Shown here: positions 1 through 12,400 of the stretch, one piece after another
How positions within the stretch are numbered: position 1 is the first letter of the stretch
Layout of the letters: every line of letters starts with the position of its first letter
Assembly: GCA_001598975.1 (NCBI GenBank)
Contig: BBXU01003063.1
Coordinates: forward strand, 1-37,819
Direction of reading: 5' to 3'
From: Parachlorella kessleri
Taxonomy: Eukaryota > Chlorophyta > Trebouxiophyceae > Chlorellales > Chlorellaceae
DNA: 37,819 bases
The notes under the pieces: generated by a model
The model's input: only the letters and a program-made list of their open reading frames with translations
What the model was told of the DNA's origin: nothing
Databases searched by the model: none
Position numbers and translations under genes: made by a program

Positions 1-11
1 CTCCAGCCCGA

Positions 12-29
12 CCCCCCCCCCCCCCCCCC
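12..29. repeat. Homopolymer tract, 18 C
   Basis: This lies in the intron just after exon 12 of the beta-helix gene. It is prone to slippage and to sequencing error. Confidence 0.9.
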
Positions 30-44
30 ACCACACACACCAAC

Positions 45-3000
45 CTTCGTATTGCCCGTGGCGGTGGTGCCGGCCTGGATGTTCAGCAGCCGCCCCTCCC
101 TCTTGCCGTCAATGGTGCACTTGTCGCCCCAATCCTGGCAGGTGCCGACGATTGTTGTGGAGATCATGAGGTAAGGCAGCAGGGCCAGGGCGCCGGTCTT
201 GGCACTGCAGGGGGAGAGAGAGGGGTCCGGGGACCACGAATGGTGGCGTGAGGTGGGGCAGCTGGGCAATAAGCGGTGGGTAGGAGAGGGGGTATACTGC
301 TGGCAATGTTTAGGCGGCAGTCCTGGCAGGCGTCCTCCACTGTCGGCGGGACAACGGGATAGGCAGGGACTGCACCCACACAATCACAGTCAAAGCAAGC
401 GCAGCAAGGGGGGGACTCACGCTCCGGTGGGGACCATGTGTGCCGCGATCTGTATGAGGTTCACAGGGTAGGTCTGCGCAAAGGCTGTCCCCAGCTGCGT
501 CTCGTTCGTGACGATAAAGTCTGGCACGACAGCTGCACACACCATGCAAGGAGGGGGGGGGGGGGTGGGGGGGGGGTTCAGGTAAGGGTTCAGGCATGGC
601 AGGACATGTCCTGGGATGGTGCATCAAGCCAGCAAGCTTTTTCAAACTGGTGAAGCAGGGCATGGGGCGGAGGAGGGTTGGGTGGGGGTGGGGGGCGCTG
701 GGGTTCTGGCTGCCCTTGACGGGTGCACCAGGTAGCCGCACAGCACCCCGCCTGACTCAATCTGTGAACACAGTGATCATGGGAAACAACCTTGTGGCAG
801 CTTGGCAGTAAGTAGCACAGAGTGACTCACGCGTCGGTCTGACTGGGGGCGTGAAAGGTGCCGGCGGCGGCGAGGGGATGATTGCGGGGGCGGCTGCTAG
901 AGGCTGGATGGGAGCCCGGTTGCCCAGGCCGCCAAAGGTGGGCTTGGGGACCTTGTCGGGGCCGGTGGTCTGGTTGGGGTAGATGTCGAGGCCGGTGGGG
1001 GGGTAGGGATCAAAGCCCAGGGTGGTGTCCTGGTAGTGCTCCATGTTGATGTCGGCTGCGGAGGGGGAGGGATGACACATGATTAGTCACGACACGATGT
1101 GGTTAGAGGCCAGAGCCCAGGGTGGTGTCCTGGTAGTGCTCCATGTTGATGTCGGCTGCGGGCGCTTCGGGGGAGGGATGACACATGATTAGTCACGACA
1201 CGAAATGGCAGGGGTGATATGTGAGGCCTTGACAGCCGTGGGGAAAGGGGGCAGGAATGGCCAGAGAGGTCCTGACAATGCCTGCTGTGTCTCATGACAG
1301 CTACTCCAGGGGCATGGTAGTTATGATAAACCCGAGCACCCTTCCTCAGCGCCACACGCACCGCCCACCAAAACGGCAGCAACCTCCATAATGTCTGTCC
1401 CAGCACCCCCCTCCCCGCCCGCCGTTTTGCCAGCCATGGACCACAGCAAGCACGCTGCGTGCGCCCGCCCCACTACCTCAAAACCCACCGGTGAGCAACT
1501 ACTACTACTACTACCTACTCACAAGCCCCGTCCCCGCGCCGCACACTCACCGCCCACCCTCATGGCCTGGTTCTGCAGGAAGGTGTAGTCCCTGAACCCC
1601 GCCCAGGAGCCGCGCCCCAGGTCCACGGCGCCCCCCAGCCCCGCCTTGTTGGCGGTGAAGGAGCATGACGTGCACAGCAGGTTGGCCTGGGCGCGCACCG
1701 CCCCGCCAAAGTTGGAGGCGCGGTTGCTGTCAAAGCTCACGCCGCGCAGGGTGACCTCGTTCCCGTCCTGCAAGCGAGGCAGAGGGGCCAGGCCGGGGCT
1801 GGTGACATTTTGGAGGGCCCCAAATTGCTAGATTCTCACACCAACCCTTGCCCTGGGCCCCCTCTCCCACTGGTCCACCTCGCCCTACCAGAAATGTTGT
1901 CCCCTTTCTACCGGCAGACTGACAGCGTGAGGAGACAGGCGGGGCGCGCACCTGGACAGACACCGCGCCGCCATTGATGGCCCAGTTCCGCTCAAACGCG
2001 CAGTTGGTTGCGACAAGGGACGCGTTGGTTTGCAGCAGGATCGCGCCGCCATCTGCACCACCCCGGCAGCACGCAGCAGCAATGACTCGGCTGTAAGGCA
2101 GCCTCTCACACTGAAGGGTGGGGCTGTGGACTGCCTTTGCCAGCCCTTGGCAGGAGCTGGGTGTGGGGCGTGGCACAAGCACAGGCTCAGCCCACACTTT
2201 GCCATGTCACCGTACACTCCCGGCAGCACAGCCACCAGAGTCTCCCCTTCAGGCCGGGGTTCAGCCCAGTGCCCCAGCAGGCAGAGCAGTGCAGCACAGG
2301 GACTGTCAGACGACGCTGCCAGGTGCATACTTTTCATAGCAGGCCCAGCAGGACCCGCCCGCCCGCCCACCCACCTGCGTTGCGTGCGTTGCCGTTGGTG
2401 AGCCGGATGTTGTTCAGCACGAGGCGGGTCCAGGCGCCCGACCCGTAAAAGATGCGGCCTGCCTGCTTGGCGTCCAGCACGCACAGCCCGCCCAGCGTGG
2501 TGCACAGGCCCTGCAGCCAGCCACGGGCCAGAGGAAGGCCCGTCTTGCCAAGCCCGACAGTAAAGCATGCCGGGCGTTCGCCAAGGGGTCGCCAAGAGAA
2601 GGTGTATATATGATTTGCCTGGCGCCCGACGCACCCTGCACGGACCTCGCAGGGTGGCGCACAGGCCGCCCCGCTTTCAAAACACAGCAGCGGCAGGCTC
2701 TTCCTCTTCATGCCAGCTGGCTGGTTACAGGCAGGAGGCTGCTGAGGGCGCCAATGCCCTCGATGGCAGCTGGCGAGCACACGCAAGCAAACAATCAGCA
2801 CATCAAGGGCCCACTGCGCGTGCCCTGCCTGCTTAAACCACGGTACAAACCCCCCGGTGGACCTCCTAGGACGCCATCCAGACTCTGCTGCTGTCACTAC
2901 CAGTTGCAGGGGCCAAGACTCACGTTGATCTGCACATTCCGGTTGATTGGAGGGAGCAGGATGGTGCCATTGCCTTCCGCCCCTGCGTAGCGCACAAAGT

Positions 3001-6000
3001 GGCCCACTCACATGTAGCCTAAAGACACGGGGACACTGCATGGTATGGGGCTGGCTACACCCGCTGGCTTGGGCACATCATCTCAAAAACTTCCACAGCG
3101 CTGCGGCCCTCAACTGCTCACTGCCAGCATTTCCTTTATCACCACACCAAGGGCGCAAGCATCTATCCAGTTGCCTTTGCACAGGGATGCCATGGCAAGG
3201 GGTAGTTAAACTCTACTCGCCAGCCAGCCGGTTGGGGCAACTCCAGACCCTTCAGCCCACCCTGATTGACCCACCCGTGAGTACAATGTGGGCTACCAGG
3301 TTGATGTTGGTCTGCCCCGCGCGGATGGCGGCAGCCAGCCCCTGCTCCGTGTTGACGGCCACAGCTGGAGGGGAGGGAGGCGGGGGCGGGGAGGGTGGGG
3401 GCGCCGGCGCCGGGGGAGGGCTGGGCGGGGCGGGGGGCGGGGCGGGGACGGGAGGCGGCGGAGGGGGGTAGATCGGCGCTGGAGGCGGGGAGGGCGCGGG
3501 AGGCGGCGCCGGCGGGGCGGTGAAAGAGACGGCGGCATTTGCCGGCTCGATGCCCGCACCTGGGGCCACAGCAAGGTCAGACACAAAAATGTCAGATTTG
3601 ACTTGTAGCTGGCAGAGCTGCTTGGGCTGGCTAATGATACTGCGTGAGAAGGGCCGTTGCCTGCCCTAACCCAGCGTGTACGGCCGTCTTGCCGAATGAT
3701 GCTGGCGACATGAGCTGGTGCAAGAGCTGGCAAGCCCCATGCTTGCAGATGCTGGGCATTGCTGGGTGGCAGCGTGGGCGAGCGGCGCATGTGCTGCGCG
3801 GCATCGTGTGGCAGTGGCACACTCCTGCTGCCATGCATACTTAGATGCAAGTACGAGCCTGCGGTGAGCTGCAAGGGCGTACCTGCTGGCATGGGTGTCC
3901 AGTACAGGTTTGACAGGCTGGAGAATCGCAGGTACACATCTGGGCCCCAGCCGTACTGCAAACCACCACAAAGAAAAGATGAGCATAAGACTCAGGGCAT
4001 TGTGCATCCAGTCCTGTTCGTACACCTCAACCCTCACTCCCTGTTCGCATTACCTGCCACCCATGGTAATAAGTGGGCCAGCCAGGGCTGCGGGCTGTGG
4101 AAGAATCCTTGAGGTACCTTCCACAGCTGGTGACGGCGACTAACCGCCTCATTGCCACATGCAATCAGAGTATCCTAGTAAAGCACCAGCAAGCAGCGCT
4201 CGCTCTGGTGGTGCCCTGGGCAGAGGCTGCGCCTGCACACTACACTCGTGTCCTAGCCCGCCATGGGAATGCACGGCCCCCTCTGGGGTGGTCGCTGACT
4301 ACTGCTCACCCCTGCGGTGCTCTGGGAAAACGTCGAGTCCTGCACCCACAGCTTGTCATAGCCGTCCATGGAGATGGCGCCCCCGCCCTGGCCTGCAAAG
4401 GTGTACCCAAGGTGTACTCATCAGGATTGCCACCACCCAGGACAGGGAGGGTACTGAAGGCGCCCTGGGTAATACAGCCGCCAGTAGAGATGGCAATGCT
4501 CATGTGGCTGCATGGATCCCCTTCTGTGTGCTGCTAAGCTGGCCTTGAGCAGGTCCCGAGCCCTTGGTGATACTTGACACTCGAGAAGCGGCTCAATAGC
4601 AGAAGGTACATGTTGCTACCAGGGCATGCCTGGCACCCTGAGAACCCCTTATCAGTGTGGCAGTACATTGACAGGCAATCCACACAAGCCAAACTCCAGA
4701 CTTGCCGGCAGCATAGAAGGCACCACTCCAACCACAGGGATGCTTTGGATAACACCAGTGGCCCGCTGATGGACAGCTCTGTTACTACCGCGCGCTTGCA
4801 CTTGTTCAATGGCTACCAAGGTGAGAGCCTGCTCACCCAGAGAGCGCATGCACATTCAGCCAGCCAGCCCAAACCCCAGCACCCACCTGCGGAGTTGCCA
4901 GTGAAGCTGCACTTGTTGCAGTAGCCAGTGGCGCCGCCAAGAGAGATGCCGCCTCCCACGGTGGAGGCACTGTTCTTTGAGAAAGCACAGCGCACCCAGG
5001 TGACATTGGCGCCGCTGTAGACGGCAATCGCCCCGCCCTGGCCGGCCTTGCTGCTGGCAAAGGTCACATCCACAAAGCTGGCCACTGCCTGGCCATACAC
5101 TGCTGCCGCCCCCCCGTAAATCTGGGTGCCCTGGGTTTGCAGGCCGTTCTGCAGGGTCAGGCCTGTGATGGTCACCTGGGTCTTGGCCCCTGTGATTCCC
5201 AGGATCTGATGCGCGCTGTTGCCGTCGAGCACGCACGGCTGCACGTCACACGCGTTCTGGATGATGGCTGAGCCATTGAGGAGGAGTGAGGCGCCTGTCA
5301 CAATGTTGGCGGCCACGTTGATGGTGACACAGGGCGTTGAGCAGTTGCGGGTGTTGGCTGCATTGATGGCTGTCTGCAGTGTGCCAAAGTCTGTTACTTT
5401 GAAGGTCTGCATGCCCATGCCAGGAGGCGGGGTGCCCACAACGCTCGCTGGTGAGCTCGCGCCAGTGCTGCTGCCGGTGTTTAGGGTCCCTAAACTGACG
5501 CCGCTGCCGCTGCTGCTGCCTGTGCCGCTCCCACTGCTGCCAGCACCCGGCGCCTCACTCCCACTGGTGCTCGAGGGGCTGCTTCCAGTCGAGGGGCTGC
5601 TTACAGTGGGAAGTGCCGTCACACTCCCGCCGCCGCTGCTGCTGCCGCTGTTTGAAGGGCTGCTGCCGCCCCCAAGCTGGCTGAGAAGGGAGCTCACATC
5701 GGCTGCAAGCACGCATAAACCAAGGTTGATGTTTGCACGCAGGCTTGCTGGGTGGCTCTGACTCCCAGAGTATCAAGAAGCGTCACCCACATCGTGTATG
5801 GCAAGCCTACCCCAAATGGTTTACAAATATACGTATAAATAAACTGGTATGCTCTCAATAACAAACCGGAGGGACCTAGCCATGGGTACACTCCATCAGC
5901 CAGCGTCGGCACGCTGCTACATCTGCTCTGGAGACAACTTACTTTGAGCTTGCGCCCCAATTGTCAGCCTTTGTAAGCTGTATGCTATTAAAAAGGCAAC

Positions 6001-6024
6001 TAAAAGTAGACGTCGTGCGCCCAT
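45..6024 (-). CDS. Secreted modular beta-helix protein with Pmp-like GGAI/FxxN repeats (3' end off window)
   Basis: Exons in transcript order are 6024-5943, 5702-4887, 4392-4310, 3955-3883, 3559-3275, 2982-2924, 2510-2375, 2052-1952, 1767-1551, 1055-831, 532-421 and 204-45. All junctions are GT-AG and phase-consistent, giving 783 codons before the window ends. The ATG at 6024 opens a clear signal peptide (MGARRLLLVAFLIAYS, cleavage probably near GAQAQ). The chain then repeats a module: a Ser/Gly- or Pro-rich linker, a strand-rich start (TLQTAINAANTR, INVAANIVTG), a CVLDG-type turn, and short repeats of the form FxxN...GGAI/GGAV (FTGNSAGGQGGGAI, FERNWAINGGAVSV, FTANKAGLGGAV). Module 1 is exons 2-4, module 2 exons 5-9, and module 3 starts at exon 10. 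This pattern is that of chlamydial polymorphic outer-membrane-protein repeats and parallel beta-helix surface proteins. A wall, matrix or adhesion role is inferred. No transmembrane anchor is seen in the part present. Confidence 0.85.
551..576. repeat. G-rich tract (polypyrimidine tract on the minus strand)
   Basis: Read on the minus strand it is a C-run about 20-45 bases upstream of the acceptor of exon 11 (first exon base 532), so it probably serves as the polypyrimidine tract. Its purity also gives it G-quadruplex potential on the plus strand. Confidence 0.7.
1014..1204. repeat. Tandem duplication carrying a splice acceptor of the beta-helix gene
   Basis: Copy A (1014-1096) and copy B (1114-1204) are nearly identical, apart from a short indel beside the acceptor (extra bases around GCGCTTCGG in B). 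Each copy carries, on the minus strand, the same acceptor followed by the coding start DINMEHYQDTT. Copy A is the true start of exon 10 (from 1055). Copy B, met first by the transcript, would start at 1155 and run into TAA at 1105-1103. Confidence 0.9.
1498..1514. repeat. ACT trinucleotide microsatellite
   Basis: About five and a half ACT units lie in the intron just after exon 9 of the beta-helix gene, some 35 bp past its donor. Confidence 0.85.
4004..4072. repeat. Dispersed repeat copy inside intron 3 of the beta-helix gene
   Basis: This stretch matches 37701-37773 at the far end of the window over about 70 bp. Shared blocks are GCATCCAG(T/C)CCTGT, ACTCCCTGTT(C/T)GCA and TACCTGCCACCCATG(G/C)TAATAA, with divergence between the first and second. 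Both copies have the same orientation. The family is unknown; a short non-autonomous element is possible. Confidence 0.65.
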
Positions 6025-6486
6025 GGTTCGAACGCCAGCTAGTGATGGCCGCGCGTCATGTAGCTGGTGGGCGGGCCTGCTGGGCGGTCGCTAGCCCTAG
6101 TTTGCAGTGGGGTTCCTTGAGGGGCAGTGAGGTGTCCAACTAGCTCATGGGGAAGCCGCGTGGCAAGTCGGGTGGTTGGCTGTCATGAAATGTGCTGTCA
6201 TGAAATGCATGCTGGAGTTGGTTGGGCCGGTCGGCATCACGACTATCTATACCCGAAGCTGCAGCGTCTTCATCCTGCTTGTTGAGTTGCAATTGGCAGC
6301 TACCCTGCCCGCGGCCTTGCAACAGGGCCGTACAACTGCCTTGCCAAGATAACTACCAGTGCAGCCCCTGCGGCCAATTGGTTAGGTTCGGCGCCCCGCT
6401 TATGGTAGTATAAGAACCCAAGCCAACCTTTCGTTGAGAAGCTTGCCCGTCGCCCAGCTGCGACCGGCCCAGCAGCTGAGACAGCC
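6025..6486. promoter_or_regulatory. Shared divergent promoter region of the beta-helix and chitin synthase genes
   Basis: These 462 bp separate the two start codons. On the chitin-synthase side there is a CCAAT box (6374-6378) and a TATA-like GTATAAGA (6408-6415), about 75 bp before the ATG, a plausible core promoter with a short leader. The chitin synthase start context is agccATGG. A direct repeat of TGTCATGAAATG lies at 6181-6192 and 6196-6207, near the middle. No obvious TATA was found for the minus-strand gene. Regulation is inferred from layout only. Confidence 0.5.
6181..6207. repeat. Direct repeat TGTCATGAAATG x2 (15-bp spacing)
   Basis: Two identical 12-mers with a three-base spacer lie between two divergent starts. 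The 15-bp centre-to-centre spacing could hold a pair of factor sites on different helical faces. Chance duplication is also possible. Confidence 0.6.
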
Positions 6487-9400
6487 ATGGCTACTTTGCC
6501 CTGGCAGCGCGATGACTCGGATGATGGTAAGATGAGAGCACCAGCTGCGCTGAAAGCGGAGCGTCCAAGGCTGGGGTTAGGCTGCGCGGCCCTGCTGCAG
6601 AGATGCGACCTGCTGCGATACCAACGCCCTTTCCTTCACCTTGTGCGTTGCAGAGGACCAGGCAGTGGACGTGAATGTGACACCTGACTTTGATGTGGAG
6701 GCGGTGCCACTCAAGGAGTACTATGCCGGCCTCAACAAGCGGCTACAGGAGCTGCAGGAGCTAATGGGCTCCTCTAGCCAGTACCAGATGCCCTCCAACT
6801 TCGAGAAGTACATGCATGGCGACATACCAGTGGGCGCGCTGGGCAACCCGCTAGTGTCAGCGAAAGAGTACTATGAGCAGCTCAAGCAGCTGCGCGCTGA
6901 CAGTCAGGTGAGAGCAGCAGCGCGGTACGAGGCACCATGCTGACCCACTGCATTGCGCACCCGGCTGCTGTATTTGAGGGGATGGTCTCAGGGCAGGCAA
7001 GCTATTCTGAGTCACGCGTGGCCGCCTTGTCTCGCGGAAGTGCCGAAACAGTTGTGCAGCTGGCTGATGAAGCGCCTGCCGCATGATGATACCGCAGGTT
7101 CTCTATGCTGTGGCGCCTGAGGTCTACAGGGATGTGCTGTGGGAGGATATAGATGTTGCAGACCCGGCTGAGTACACCTACTGCCGCTACACGCCTGTGA
7201 CGACTGAGGTCAGTCAGCGAAGGGCTCGAAAAGCTTCTTGTTCCCATCGTTCAGTGACATAAGTGGCAAGACTAGTGCTATATAGTAGCACAAATACCAC
7301 TGTCATACAGATCGAGCTGCTGGGCATTATGCGTGTGGCAAGGACAACTGGGATTTGCGCCAGTAGAGGAAGCCTTGGGTACCGTTTGCCTCAGTTTGCA
7401 CATTGCGACTACGTGCCCTGCAGGATGCACGTGACTTTGGTAGTGATGGCTACAGCCTTCGCGTGCAGCACAAGTTCAGTCGCCACATCAAGCTGCTCGT
7501 TTGTGTGACTCTTTATAATGAGGACCAGGACACCCTGGGCAAGACCCTGCTGGGTATCTGCGAGGTAAGAGCACAGGGCTGCAGACAATGACAGACCAAA
7601 GAGGTTACTCACAAAACACACTGTGCCACCAGCCCTGCCTGACAATCCTCCAGCTTGACCAGTGCCCGGGACCCCCCGTGAGGTTTTGCAGCTTGATGAT
7701 GCGACATAGTCGGCTCCCAACCACAGGTGTTTAATGTTGCCTGATGTGCTGTTGCAGAACCTAGAAGTACTGTACCGCCAGTACGGCCGTGACGGTTCCA
7801 AGCACGGCCTGGACTGGCAAGAGGTGGCGGTGTGCATCATCCAGGACGGCGTGTCCTCTTGTGATCCCTCAGTGCTGGCCAGCTCCACAGTGCAGGGCTT
7901 CTTCTCAGATCTGCTCATCCAGGAGGACGCGGTGGGACTGCCGGTGTCCATGCACCTGTTTGAGTACACGGCCAGGTGGGTGGGACACAGCACAGCGGAA
8001 TAGGTATTTGGAACTAATCACTGACAAATATGGCAGGGCTGGAGCTTTTTTTCTGGGAACTGGGGTTGAGATGAGGCTTGGAGGGAACCTAAGCGATAGA
8101 GGTATCTCTACACAATACCTGAAGCTGCTTGTGGTGGTTGTCAGGGCAGCGTGATGATGTCTGCCACCTATGCTTGAATGCATCTGATGCCAAGCTTGCG
8201 CTGCAGGTACAAGAAGCACGCGGGCCTGGACTGCTACCCGCCTCTCCAGGTTGTGTTTGCGTCGAAGACTACCAACAGGGGAAAGCTGGACTCCCATTGC
8301 TGGTTCTTCGATGGCTTTGCCTACCTGCTGCAGCCCGAGATCTGTGTGCTGTTTGATGCTGGTACGGTTTACAACCACCCTCTTTACATGTGCCTGCTGC
8401 TGATGTTGTGCAGTTGTTTATGTCCACTATGTGTTCAGCTGCAAAGATGCGTCAGTCACATAGCTTGCGCGGCAACTTGCACATGGCACTGTTATTAGCA
8501 AGGTTTATCTCCCAACCCATTTCCATGCATGCATTGCACAGCTACAACCTCACCTCTGACCTGGTGCAGGTACCAAGCCCATGCCCATGGCCATGCGCAA
8601 CTGCTATGCGCACTTCCGCCGCAACCCCTACTGCGGTGCACTCACTGGAGAGCTGATAGTGGAGCGACCCTACCGCAACTTCCTGACCACCGTGCAGTTT
8701 ATGGAGTGGAAGGTGCGGCTCACCAGCCTGCCGAACCAGACACTCTGAATAGCAGTTACCTGGGCAGCTTGCACCTGTGCGGCTAAGTTTGCTGCACATC
8801 GTTTCGGGCCAGAGCTGGAGATGGCTATCAAGCGAGTCTCGGGCTGGCGCTGCAGGTGTCCCACATTCTGGCAAAGCCGATTGAGTCTCTTTGCGGCTAT
8901 ATGACGGTGCTGCCAGGTGCCTTCTCAGCCTTCCGCTGGGCTGCCGTTGAGGTGAGCTTCTGGTATTTCACCCTACAGTTGGATGACTTGCGGTGGCTGT
9001 GAAACCTGCTTCCTAGACACCTGTATTGCCCTTCAGTATTTAGAGCAGTGGTAGCTCTCATGGAGCCGTGACAGGCCCTGGTCCTTAACCTCTTTGTTCC
9101 TGCAGGGCGAGCCCCTACGCCGCTACTTCTATGGCCTCTACTCCCAAGCCGACCTCAGCGCCTTTGAGGCCAACATGTACCTGGCCGAGGATCGTGTGCT
9201 CTGCTTGGAAATTGTGGCGCGCAAGAACAGCAAGTATTTGTGAGTTCTGCATGAATGTGGTAAAGCATGATGGATGGGATGGTAATGAGGTGCAGGCAGT
9301 TGGCCAGCAAGTTGTTCACGACTGGAGAGCATTGGAAGTCACCTTGCCCTTACGGGTTTCTGATTTCCGAACCTACCTTGCTTGCCTTGAACTTACCTTG

Positions 9401-12400
9401 TTGTTTGTCATCAGGCGACCACATACCTTTGCATAGGCATGCCTTCCCTGCAGGCTGGAGTACGTGAAGGAGGCAGTAGCAGAGGCGGATCCTGTGACCA
9501 AGCTTGCAGGCCTCATCAAGCAGCGCCGCCGCTGGCTGAACGGTACCTTCTTTGCTATGATCTACACCCTGTCCAACTGGTCACGCATCTGGACCGAGTC
9601 ACACCACTCCTTTTCTCGCAAGATGGTGGGTAATGCCTGCATACCCTGTGATGCGGCTGAGCACTTCACTACGTGTTTTCAAGTCTACTAGTACTTCCTG
9701 TGTTTCCCAAGCGGCAGGCATGCTCTCGGGCATGGTTGAGCAACCAGGCCTTACTAACCTACCGAGGGAGGTCAATCTCTATAACCAGTTGCGCCTTGTT
9801 GTGCACCTGCTGCCTAGCCGTGACTGCTAGCAACTAAGATGTGGCTATCTGACGAATGATGTGTTATGCTGAACAATGCTAGCGTAGGTTGTGCAAGCCA
9901 TGTTGCCTGCCTAACACCTGCCCTGCTGCAGCTGCTGTCTTTGGAGTTCTGCTACCTGACGATGACCACCATAGCGTCTACCTGGTTTGGTATAGCGGTG
10001 TTCTACACCATTCTGGACCAGCTGATCAAGGTCACCTTCAATGACAACGAGGTGCTCAAGCAGGTGAGTGTCAGTGTCTAACATTGGACTTGGCGCATGC
10101 ATGAACCAAGTTCACATAACAAGAACACTGGAGGTGCTTACAAGAAGTCCGTCAGCCTCTACCTGGGAATGAGTAGGGTTGAGTAGGTTGAGTAGGGTTG
10201 AGTAAGGATGGCTGGAGCGCATGCAGCTAGGTGCAGCCTGCCAGCAAGGAGTGTGACGCAGCACAGATCAGTCACGATCACACAGAGGCCCATCCTAACG
10301 GTCTGGGGCCGACCTGTTAGCAAAGGAGCCACTCCTGACGTGCAGATCGGCAACATCTTGTCGCTCATCTACCTCTTCCTCCTCGTAGTCGAGCTCATAG
10401 TCAACCTCAAAAACAAACCAGAGTCTGTGGAGAAGGTAGGGTGGTGCAAAGCTTCCAAGGGGTTCAACACGCACACTAGCTAGGCGGAGTCGTTGACCCC
10501 GCTGAGGCCAAACTGGTGCTGTTGGTCTGCATGTTTGCACCTGCCGGTGAACACGCATGGTGTGGTATCCAGAGTTCTGCCCCTTCTTGATTGCAGGTAC
10601 ACTTATTCTGTACGGTGTACTTCATGCTCTACATGGTAGCCTTCACTGGCATTACTATCTGGTAAGGCAAGCGCGCAGGGTTCACCTCTGGCCCGCTATA
10701 TGCATGTGAGGTGGTACTAAATGCATGATCAGGGCAGTACTACACCTGTCAATATTGCTGGTGCATTTCTTGTCCCCCAAGGTTGCATTGTTCGGCCCAT
10801 TCTGGAGGCGCAACAGCCACTTTGCCAACCTCCCATGCCAGTCTGTCACTCTCTGCATGGTACTGTCTCGCCGTAGGCCATTTGGTCACTCAGTGTGACC
10901 TTCACCATCACCCACTGCATTGGCTCAAAGCCCATGCCCCTCTTTGCCGTAGGTACCTGACCGGCTACTCTGCGGGGTCCATTTTCACGAGCATCTCACG
11001 GATTGGTGTCATCTTGGTGGTCGGCTCCATGCTCTTCTGCGGCATGCTGCACGGCGATGGCCTCGCCTTTGCCGGCTCCTTCTTGCAGTACTGGTTCTTC
11101 CAGCCTGTGTTCTGGAACATCCTTCAGGTGAGGGACTAAGAACGGCTACTGGGCTTAGGTTTCCTTCCAGGCACCACGACTAATGTATAATGGTCAATGC
11201 TTCAGGCCGCTGCCTTACTCAGGTGTACGCCTGATGTGCACATTGCCTTCAGTGCTGCCTGTACACCTTATAACTGCGAGTTGCCACCTACATGTCGTTC
11301 ACAATCACCCAGTGCCTTCCCAGCCCTTTTGCAACCTCATGTTCTGCAGTTGAACGCCTTCTGCAACACCGATGATATTACCTGGGGTACCAAGAACCTG
11401 GATACCAAGAAGGATGCCACCCAAACCAAATCCCTGCTGAAGTCCTCCATGCGATATGCCTCTGGTGGGTGCCCCTATCCATGCGCAGCTTGCTTGAGCT
11501 GCCAGAAGCTAACTCACTCCAGCGCGGTTGCGGAAGTCATCGAATTACTTCCTGGTAAACCGGCAAGCTGTGGTCCTGGCTTTGAACAGCCTCCTCATGG
11601 CCTTCGCCAGCTTCCCTCCTTCACACACGCAGGCACAAAGGAGATAGTAAGGACTGTTGCATGGGACAGGTTCTTCACTGATGACACGGGATTTGAGCAT
11701 GGCTGGGCCCCTTCCCTGCAGGTCGCCAGTCCAAGGAGTCCAAGTCCTTCTGGAAGGCTATGATGAAGGTGCACGAGAAGCTGACAGACATCAACCAGAT
11801 CAAGGCGTACAATGCAATTAAGGAGCAGAAGCTCAAGGCCTTCGCCACCTATCTGCTCATCGCCTGGCTCACCTCGAACATCATTTTTGCGCAAGTCGTG
11901 AACATCGTGTCCGACCTGTCCTGGGAGGTGCGTACAGGATGGCGGTACATGTTTCCACTGCGAGTTTGTTGATATATTACTGCAGCCAGGGGCGGTCTTG
12001 AGGCAGTGGCATCAGCACGCTGCTGTCTGCTTGGTATCATGTTGCTTAGGTACCGCATACAGCCCAACATAAACTGCATGCCTGGATGTTCCTTGACTTT
12101 GCGCGGCTGTTGCTGCCCTGCAGGAGTGCACCGAGTCGCCTGCTGAGCTTTATGGGAACATCATTAAGTCAAAGGTTGATGATGCCGACAACGTTCAAGC
12201 AGTTGGCTACATTGTCTACACTGCACAGGCCATCCTGCAAAAGGTGGGCTGCTAGGCTGGCTTGGTGGTGGCCTTGGCACTACCGGGCACTAGCTACTTG
12301 GCAAGCTCCAACATCTAGCCATCACGGGTGGGTCTGACAAGATAGGTTGGGGCGAACAGATCCTTGTTGCCCCTGCAGGCGGCCAGCAAGTATCCCTTCG

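Noticed and set aside
3360..3530. Overlapping plus-strand Gly/Arg-rich frame opposite the Pro-rich linker
   Set aside because: It is the complement of the PPAP linker in exon 5 of the beta-helix gene; no start, splice or domain evidence.
6014..6045. GGTTCGAAC, resembling a tRNA T-loop/B box
   Set aside because: The flanks do not form a T-stem, no acceptor or anticodon arm fits, and the bases overlap the start codon of the beta-helix gene.
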